Source: Burkholderia cenocepacia
GTDB lineage: Bacteria > Pseudomonadota > Gammaproteobacteria > Burkholderiales > Burkholderiaceae
Direction of reading: 5' to 3'
Assembly (NCBI RefSeq): GCF_014211915.1
Contig: NZ_CP060039.1
Span: 1,612,001-1,676,000, forward strand
Length of the DNA: 64,000 bases
Position numbers and translations under genes: made by a program. Positions within the stretch are counted from its first letter, which is position 1, and every line of letters starts with the position of its first letter. This document shows positions 58,984 to 64,000 of the stretch, one piece after another. The notes beneath the pieces are model-generated. The model had not been told where the DNA came from. It saw only the letters and a list, made by a program, of their open reading frames with translations, and did not search any database.

Positions 58984-60144
58984 TTATTTTAACTGAGATT
59001 TTGCGTATTCCGCCAGCTTTCCGGCGAGATCGCCGACGGCCGCGAGCGCGTCGGCCCAGCGGAGTGCATTGGCGTCAAGCGCGGCGCGGTGTTGCCAGAA
59101 ATCGGCCCAGTCGGGCGTGCCGGCGCCGTTCCACGCATGCCAGAACCGCTCGAGCGCGGCGCGCGGCGCATCGGCGAGGCCGGCCGAGAGGTGCGCGAGC
59201 GCGGCATCGAGCTTGGGCAGGTGCACGTCGTCGGCCTGCGGATAGATGTGCCACACGAACGGCTTGCGCGCCCACTGCGCGCGGACGAACGAATCCTCGC
59301 CGCGCACGAAATTGAGATCGGCGACCCACAGCAGCGGATCGTAGTCGGCCTGGGGAACGAATGCGAGGCTGTGGGCGGTCAGGTTGCCGCTGCGCGCCCG
59401 TATGCCCGCCGAGAACGACTCGACCCCAAAAAAACGCGCGACGGCGGGCGACAGGCGCCCGGTCGGCACGAGCGCGACGACCGGCGACGGGCCGTCGCGC
59501 CACTGCGCGAGCAGCGCGTCGACGGCCGGGTTTTCGTAGGCGAACAGGCTGACGACCGTTGTGCCGGGCGCCGGCGCCGCGCCGCCGGTCGCGCGCTGCC
59601 ACCACGCGGCGCGGGCTGCCGGATCGGCGTCGAAGGCCGCGCGGCGCGCGTCGAGGTCGCGCTCCTTCGGCACGCCGCCGGTGCCGGCCGACAGGCCCGG
59701 GAAGAAGAACGTCTTCAGCAGCGGGTAGCGCGGATGCGGCGATGGCCGCAAATGGAAATCGGCGACCCAGTCCTCGGCGCTCAGGTATTCGAGGTTGATC
59801 CACACGGGGCGGCGCGCGCGCCGCGCCATCGCCGCGAGATACGGACCGGGCAACTCGCACGCGAACGCCTCGATCACGACATCGGCGATGTCCAGCGCGT
59901 CGCCGACTTCCGCATGCCAGTGCTCGATCACGATCGCATCGACCGTCTGCCGCCCCGCGTCGGGATCGACCTGCGGCAGCAGGCGCGCGAACGTGTGCAG
60001 GTCGTCGACGAACAGGCGAACCTGCCAGCCGTGCTCGTGCGCGAGCTGGCGCGCGACGCGCCAGCACACGCCGATGTCGCCGAAATTGTCGATCACCGTG
60101 CAGAAGAGGTCGCAGGCAATCGGTTCGCCCGGCGCGAGCGGCAC
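58984..60144 (-). CDS. earP: EF-P arginine-32 rhamnosyltransferase EarP
   Basis: 386 residues from a GTG. GT-B type enzyme that adds rhamnose from dTDP-rhamnose to Arg32 of EF-P. Start region CDLFCTVIDNFGDIGVCWRV holds the two conserved aspartates (Asp19, Asp23); the C-terminal nucleotide-sugar part includes FVRGEDSFVRAQWARKPFVW. The efp gene follows after 138 bp. No ribosome site is seen before the GTG and no alternative in-frame start was found nearby. Confidence 0.95.
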   Translation of the reverse strand: MPLAPGEPIACDLFCTVIDNFGDIGVCWRVARQLAHEHGWQVRLFVDDLHTFARLLPQVDPDAGRQTVDAIVIEHWHAEVGDALDIADVVIEAFACELPGPYLAAMARRARRPVWINLEYLSAEDWVADFHLRPSPHPRYPLLKTFFFPGLSAGTGGVPKERDLDARRAAFDADPAARAAWWQRATGGAAPAPGTTVVSLFAYENPAVDALLAQWRDGPSPVVALVPTGRLSPAVARFFGVESFSAGIRARSGNLTAHSLAFVPQADYDPLLWVADLNFVRGEDSFVRAQWARKPFVWHIYPQADDVHLPKLDAALAHLSAGLADAPRAALERFWHAWNGAGTPDWADFWQHRAALDANALRWADALAAVGDLAGKLAEYAKSQLK

Positions 60145-60252
60145 GGCGGAGAGGGGGCAGCGGTGGTGCGTGGCATCGAAGCGGGCCGGTGAATGCTCTA
60201 AACTGGCGATTCTAATAGACCCGTTCCGCGTTACAAGGCGCCCGGATCACGC

Positions 60253-62301
60253 ATGACATCCCCAGAAGCCTCCGCTACTCCGTTCGAACCGAAGAAGATC
60301 CTTGCGCAGTTGCCGCACATGCCGGGCGTCTATCGCTATTACGATACGGCGGGCGCCGTCCTCTACGTCGGCAAGGCGCGCGACCTGAAAAAGCGCGTGT
60401 CGAGTTATTTCACGAAGACGCAACTGTCGCCGCGCATCGCGATGATGGTCACGCGCATCGCGCGCATCGAAACGACCGTCACGCGCTCGGAAGCCGAAGC
60501 GCTGCTGCTCGAGAACAACCTGATCAAGGCGCTCGCGCCGCGCTACAACATCCTGTTTCGCGACGACAAGTCGTATCCGTACCTGAAGCTCACCGCGCAC
60601 CGCTTTCCGCGGATGGCCTACTACCGCGGCTCGGTCGACAAGCAGAACCAGTACTTCGGGCCGTTCCCGAGCGCGTGGGCCGTGCGCGAGAGCATCCAGA
60701 TCCTGCAGCGCGTGTTCCAGTTGCGCACCTGCGAGGATTCGGTCTTCAACAACCGTACGCGGCCGTGCCTGCTGCATCAGATCGGGCGTTGCACGGCGCC
60801 GTGCGTGGGCGCGATCTCCGACGAGGATTACGCGGTCGACGTGTCGAACGCCGCGCGCTTCCTGCTTGGCCGGCAGTCCGAAGTGATGAAGGAGCTCGAG
60901 CAGAAGATGCACGCGTTCGCGGCCGAGCTGAAATTCGAGCAGGCGGCGGCCGTGCGCAACCAGATGAGCTCGCTCGCGACGGTGCTGCACCAGCAGGCGA
61001 TCGAGGTCGGCAGCGACAGCGACGTCGACATCCTGGCCGTCGTCGCGCAGGGCGGACGCGTGTGCGTGAACCTCGCGATGGTGCGCGGCGGCCGGCACCT
61101 GGGCGACAAGGCGTATTTCCCGACGCACGTCGAAAGTGCGCTGACGCTCGCCGAAGGCGGTCTCGGTGAAGAGGTCGAGCCGGCGGAGTCGATCGATGCG
61201 ATGGCCGACGCGCCGGTCGACACAGTGGCCGATCAGCCTGCGCAAGAGGCGGGCAGCGCGCGCGGCGCGGCGGCGACAGCGTCGGTCGAGGCCGAGGTGC
61301 TCGACGCATTCATCGCGCAGCACTATCTGGGCAACCGCGTGCCGCCGGTGCTCGTCGTCAGCCATGCGCCCGCGAGCCGCGACCTGCTGGAGCTGCTGTC
61401 CGAGCAGGCCGGCCACAAGGTGTCGCTGGTGCGGCAGCCGCAGGGACAGCGGCGCGCGTGGCTGTCGATGGCCGAGCAGAACGCACGGCTCGCGCTTGCG
61501 CGGCTGCTGTCCGAGCAGGGCTCGCAGCAGGCGCGTACGCGCGCGCTGGCGGACACGCTCAGCTACGACAGCGACGATCTCGCGACGCTGCGGATCGAGT
61601 GCTTCGACATCAGCCATACGATGGGCGAGGCGACGCAGGCATCGTGTGTCGTTTATCACCATCACAAGATGCAGTCGAGCGAATACCGCCGCTACAACAT
61701 CACGGGCATCACGCCGGGCGACGATTACGCGGCGATGCGGCAGGTGCTCACGCGCCGCTACGAGAAGATGGTCGAGCAGGCCGCGCAGGCGGCGGCCGTC
61801 GACGAAGCGGCCGGCATCGACGGCGAGTCGACGCGCCAGGCCGAGGCGTCGAGCCTGCTGCCGAACATCGTGCTGATCGACGGCGGCAAGGGTCAGGTCG
61901 AGATCGCGCGGCAGGTGTTCACCGAGCTCGGCCTCGACACGTCGATGCTGGTCGGCGTCGCGAAAGGCGAGGGGCGCAAGGTCGGCCTCGAGACGCTGGT
62001 GTTCGCGGACGGCCGCGCGCCGCTCGAACTCGGCAAGGAGAGCGCCGCGCTGATGCTCGTCGCGCAGATTCGCGACGAGGCGCACCGCTTCGCGATCACC
62101 GGCATGCGGGCGAAGCGGGCGAAGGCTCGCCAGACGTCGCGGCTCGAGGAGCTCGAAGGCGTCGGCGCGAAGCGCCGGCAGCGGCTGCTCGCGCGCTTCG
62201 GCGGGTTGCGCGGCGTGGTGGCCGCGAGTGTCGAGGAACTGGCGAGCGTCGAGGGCATTTCGCACGCGCTCGCCGAGCAGATCTACAAGCAGCTTCACTG
62301 A
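60253..62301 (+). CDS. uvrC: Excinuclease ABC subunit C
   Basis: 682 residues. GIY-YIG nuclease domain at the N terminus ([20 protein letters not shown]), UVR motif, RNase H-like endonuclease domain ([23 protein letters not shown]) and C-terminal helix-hairpin-helix. Makes both incisions in nucleotide excision repair. Two Ala/Glu-rich insertions, about 304-345 and 509-533, explain the extra length over about 610. Confidence 0.97.
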   Translation: MTSPEASATPFEPKKILAQLPHMPGVYRYYDTAGAVLYVGKARDLKKRVSSYFTKTQLSPRIAMMVTRIARIETTVTRSEAEALLLENNLIKALAPRYNILFRDDKSYPYLKLTAHRFPRMAYYRGSVDKQNQYFGPFPSAWAVRESIQILQRVFQLRTCEDSVFNNRTRPCLLHQIGRCTAPCVGAISDEDYAVDVSNAARFLLGRQSEVMKELEQKMHAFAAELKFEQAAAVRNQMSSLATVLHQQAIEVGSDSDVDILAVVAQGGRVCVNLAMVRGGRHLGDKAYFPTHVESALTLAEGGLGEEVEPAESIDAMADAPVDTVADQPAQEAGSARGAAATASVEAEVLDAFIAQHYLGNRVPPVLVVSHAPASRDLLELLSEQAGHKVSLVRQPQGQRRAWLSMAEQNARLALARLLSEQGSQQARTRALADTLSYDSDDLATLRIECFDISHTMGEATQASCVVYHHHKMQSSEYRRYNITGITPGDDYAAMRQVLTRRYEKMVEQAAQAAAVDEAAGIDGESTRQAEASSLLPNIVLIDGGKGQVEIARQVFTELGLDTSMLVGVAKGEGRKVGLETLVFADGRAPLELGKESAALMLVAQIRDEAHRFAITGMRAKRAKARQTSRLEELEGVGAKRRQRLLARFGGLRGVVAASVEELASVEGISHALAEQIYKQLH

Positions 62302-62390
62302 CGCGGCCGTGCGGCCGGCTCGTTGCCAGCGTTCTTGTGGCAGGCCGGTCGACACGGCACAATTGCGAATCCTTTACTGTCCCGCATGCC

Positions 62391-62978
62391 ATGCCGTTCA
62401 ATTTCCCGATTTTCCTGACGTGGGTACGGATCGTGCTGATTCCGCTCGTCGTCGGCGTGTTCTATCTGCCGGACACGGTGATGGGCGGCGCGCACCGCAA
62501 TCTCGCGGCGGCGGCGATCTTCATCCTCGCCGCGCTGACCGACTGGTTCGACGGCTTCCTCGCCCGCAAGTGGAACCAGACGTCGTCGTTCGGTGCCTTT
62601 CTCGACCCGGTGGCGGACAAGCTGATGGTGACGGCCGCGCTGCTGATCCTCGTGCAGATTTCGCGGGTCGACGCGGCGATCGCGCTGGTGATCGTCGGTC
62701 GCGAGATCGCCATTTCGGCGCTGCGCGAGTGGATGGCGCAGATCGGCGCGTCGAAGAGCGTCGCGGTGAACCAGCTCGGCAAGTTCAAGACCGCGTGCCA
62801 GATGGTCGCGATTCCGATGCTGCTGTTCTACGGGCCGCTGCCGCTCGGCGTCGTGACGATCGATACGCGCGTGTGGGGCGAGTGGCTGATGTATCTGGCC
62901 GCGGTGCTGACGATCTGGTCGATGCTGTACTACATGAAGCTCGCCTGGCCGCAGATTCGCGAGCGCGGCGGTGCGTGA
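62391..62978 (+). CDS. pgsA: CDP-diacylglycerol-glycerol-3-phosphate 3-phosphatidyltransferase
   Basis: 195 residues, about five membrane spans. Complete CDP-alcohol phosphotransferase signature in DGFLARKWNQTSSFG and LDPVADK (DG-x2-AR-x8-G-x3-D-x3-D). First committed step to phosphatidylglycerol and cardiolipin. The ATG at 62391 matches the family. Confidence 0.96.
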   Translation: MPFNFPIFLTWVRIVLIPLVVGVFYLPDTVMGGAHRNLAAAAIFILAALTDWFDGFLARKWNQTSSFGAFLDPVADKLMVTAALLILVQISRVDAAIALVIVGREIAISALREWMAQIGASKSVAVNQLGKFKTACQMVAIPMLLFYGPLPLGVVTIDTRVWGEWLMYLAAVLTIWSMLYYMKLAWPQIRERGGA

Positions 62979-63029
62979 CCCGCATTGCCTGTGCGGCGGT
63001 GGTTTTTGTAAAAAGGGCTGGAAAAGCCC

Positions 63030-63058
63030 TTGACACACGAATGTGCCTTCGACATAAT
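63030..63058 (+). promoter_or_regulatory. Sigma-70 promoter for the tRNA-Gly array
   Basis: TTGACA (63030-63035), 17-bp spacer, CATAAT (63053-63058). The first tRNA starts about 60 bases downstream. A short hairpin (AAGGGCT / AGCCCTT, 63013-63031) after pgsA touches the -35 box. Confidence 0.88.
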
Positions 63059-63119
63059 CTCGCTTCTCCGCTGCACGACGAAGTAAGTGTGTGACGGGGA
63101 AGCGGTAGCGTAGCAATAC

Positions 63120-63195
63120 GCGGGAGTAGCTCAGTTGGTAGAGCGCAACCTTGCCAAGGTTGAGGTCGCGAGTTCGAGACTCGTCTCCCGCTCCA
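63120..63195 (+). tRNA. tRNA-Gly(GCC), copy 1
   Basis: 76 bases with CCA; anticodon GCC in CTTGCCAAG, acceptor GCGGGAG/CTCCCGC. Identical to the two following copies. Confidence 0.97.
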
Positions 63196-63248
63196 GATTT
63201 TTTCTGGCAGCGCGTGGTACGGCAAAGCGCTGCAGATGCAGGACACAT

Positions 63249-63324
63249 GCGGGAGTAGCTCAGTTGGTAGAGCGCAACCTTGCCAAGGTTGAGGTCGCGA
63301 GTTCGAGACTCGTCTCCCGCTCCA
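63249..63324 (+). tRNA. tRNA-Gly(GCC), copy 2
   Basis: Identical to copy 1. The spacer between copies 1 and 2 is almost identical to that between 2 and 3. Confidence 0.97.
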
Positions 63325-63375
63325 GATTTTTCTGGCAGCGTGTGGTACGGCAAAGCGCTGCAGATGCAGGACAAT

Positions 63376-63451
63376 GCGGGAGTAGCTCAGTTGGTAGAGC
63401 GCAACCTTGCCAAGGTTGAGGTCGCGAGTTCGAGACTCGTCTCCCGCTCCA
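63376..63451 (+). tRNA. tRNA-Gly(GCC), copy 3
   Basis: Identical to copies 1 and 2, followed by a strong terminator. Confidence 0.97.
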
Positions 63452-63457
63452 AGTAAT

Positions 63458-63480
63458 GGGGAAGCCACGCTTCCCTTTTT
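63458..63480 (+). terminator. Terminator of the tRNA-Gly array
   Basis: GGGAAGC-CAC-GCTTCCC followed by TTTTTATTT. Confidence 0.9.
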
Positions 63481-63482
63481 AT

Positions 63483-63511
63483 TTGATGGGCTTCCGGTCC
63501 TCGAATAAAAA
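63483..63511 (+). promoter_or_regulatory. Candidate promoter for tRNA-Cys
   Basis: TTGATG, 17-bp spacer, TAAAAA; the tRNA begins 40 bases downstream. Confidence 0.55.
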
Positions 63512-63550
63512 TCTGTCGCTTGCCTCACGGCATCCGGACAGTCCGCTTTT

Positions 63551-63624
63551 GGCGCGATAGCAAAGCGGTTATGCAGCGGCCTGCAAAGCCGTTTAGGCCG
63601 GTTCGACTCCGGCTCGCGCCTCCA
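63551..63624 (+). tRNA. tRNA-Cys(GCA)
   Basis: 74 bases including CCA; anticodon GCA in CTGCAAAG; acceptor GGCGCGA/TCGCGCC. The gene is complete and its 3' end borders the presumed integrated element. Confidence 0.95.
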
Positions 63625-63635
63625 GGTAGGAAGAG

Positions 63636-63670
63636 AAAAAGCCCTGAGAAATCAGGGCTTTTTCTTTTTC
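63636..63670 (+). terminator. Terminator after tRNA-Cys
   Basis: AAAAAGCCCTGA-GAAA-TCAGGGCTTTTT with a further T-rich stretch. Confidence 0.88.
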
Positions 63671-63798
63671 CGGCCCCACTTTCATCCTTGTAAGAAAGTC
63701 GCCGAGAGTGGTACAAAGTCGCCTCTAACCACTCAAGAAGCACGCGTAACCACGCCTAAGTCGGCTCTTTGGCCGTATAGGCGAGTTCGCATCAGCGC

Positions 63799-64000
63799 AT
63801 GGCAACCAAGCGACTACGACCCTCCGGAACGTGGGAATACATCATCCGACGTTCGAAACTTCTTCCAAAGCCACTTTCCCTTACGTTTCAATCTGAAGAA
63901 GAGGGCGATGCGTACGTCGCCCGGCTGGAGCAACTGCTCGATGCCGGCATTGTGCCGACGGACGTCGTTGAGCAACGCGAAGCTATCGCCACGACGCTCG
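63799..64000 (+). CDS. Site-specific integrase, N-terminal part (runs off the window)
   Basis: 67 codons are visible, open at the right edge. It starts MATKRLRPSGTWEYIIRRSK and continues with PLSLTFQSEEEGDAYVARLE, the N-terminal core-binding style of phage/island tyrosine recombinases; the catalytic Arg, His and Tyr lie beyond the window. Its codon choice (CTA, CTT, TCG-poor) looks less GC-biased than the neighbouring core genes. It sits 175 bp after tRNA-Cys and reads away from it, the layout of an element integrated at a tRNA gene. Confidence 0.75.
   Translation, partial: MATKRLRPSGTWEYIIRRSKLLPKPLSLTFQSEEEGDAYVARLEQLLDAGIVPTDVVEQREAIATTL

Larger units (their letters stand above)
63120..63375 (+). 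repeat. Tandem duplication of tRNA-Gly plus spacer
   Basis: Units of 129 and 127 bp, each a tRNA-Gly and a spacer (AGATTTT...CTGGCAGCG...GGTACGGCAAAGCGCTGCA). The units differ by length of a T run and one or two bases. Confidence 0.9.

Noticed and set aside
62785..63528. Long minus-strand frame with three repeats of GAGDESRTRDLNLGKVALYQ
   Set aside because: The repeats are the antisense of the three tRNA-Gly genes. This is a well-known false gene pattern.
63525..63743. Minus-strand 72-codon frame over tRNA-Cys
   Set aside because: It is antisense to the tRNA and its terminator and has no independent support.

Overview
The window is a contiguous piece of a high-GC betaproteobacterial chromosome. 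Gene content and order point to Burkholderia, probably the cepacia complex, although the sequence alone does not settle the species. The evidence is the housekeeping block plsX-fabH-fabD-fabG-acpP-fabF-rpoE-rseA-rseB-mucD-lepA-lepB-rnc-era-recO-pdxJ-acpS-nagZ, an Arg32-type EF-P next to its rhamnosyltransferase EarP, and long Ala/Pro/Arg-rich tails on RNase E and RNase III. Almost all of it is core genome.

Layout. 1-4.5 kb: end of pmbA, folA, a small exported protein, a VpsR-like sigma-54 activator and thyA. 4.3-9 kb: a large exported FecR/DUF6600 protein, an ArsR regulator, a 46-residue exported peptide and a YciA-like thioesterase. 9-16.8 kb: fumC, a MATE pump, an S4 protein, an exported Ala/Gly-rich protein, an unknown conserved protein, azlCD with an AraC regulator, and creA. 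16.8-24.6 kb: two tRNA-Asn genes, fdxA, pncB, a LutC-like gene, a NhaD-like antiporter, a hydroxyacid dehydrogenase, rmuC, a GNAT protein and a small membrane protein. 24.6-27.8 kb: moaA-mobA-moeA (molybdenum cofactor). 27.9-36.4 kb: rne and divergent rluC-HAD-Rieske-sppA, then maf with an RsmI-like methylase. 36.6-43.4 kb: yceD-rpmF-plsX and the fatty acid synthesis genes. 43.4-48 kb: the envelope-stress sigma factor operon. 48-56.5 kb: translation, secretion and RNA-processing genes through nagZ. 56.6-63 kb: an NtrC-type regulator, efp-earP, uvrC and pgsA. 63-64 kb: three tandem tRNA-Gly genes, a tRNA-Cys and the first 67 codons of a tyrosine-recombinase-type integrase, which marks the edge of an integrated element lying mostly outside the window.

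How genes work together. plsX, fabH, fabD, fabG, acpP and fabF supply acyl chains, and acpS activates the carrier protein. rpoE-rseA-rseB-mucD form a sigma factor, anti-sigma factor, sensor and periplasmic protease circuit. moaA, mobA and moeA cover three steps of Moco synthesis. EarP modifies EF-P at Arg32. folA and thyA act in the same folate/dTMP cycle.

Most unusual points. Two genes carry apparent single-base losses in C/G runs, and one tRNA-Asn copy differs in the same way, so sequencing or assembly error must be excluded first. mobA has no ATG, GTG or TTG at the expected start. An NtrC-type activator has GAFDGA in place of GAFTGA. A 12-copy heptanucleotide VNTR follows sppA, with its array beginning at the sppA stop codon. 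Two terminator-like hairpins sit directly upstream of lepA. I did not find a convincing new multi-gene defence or biosynthetic system; the best place to look for accessory biology is beyond base 64000, behind the integrase.
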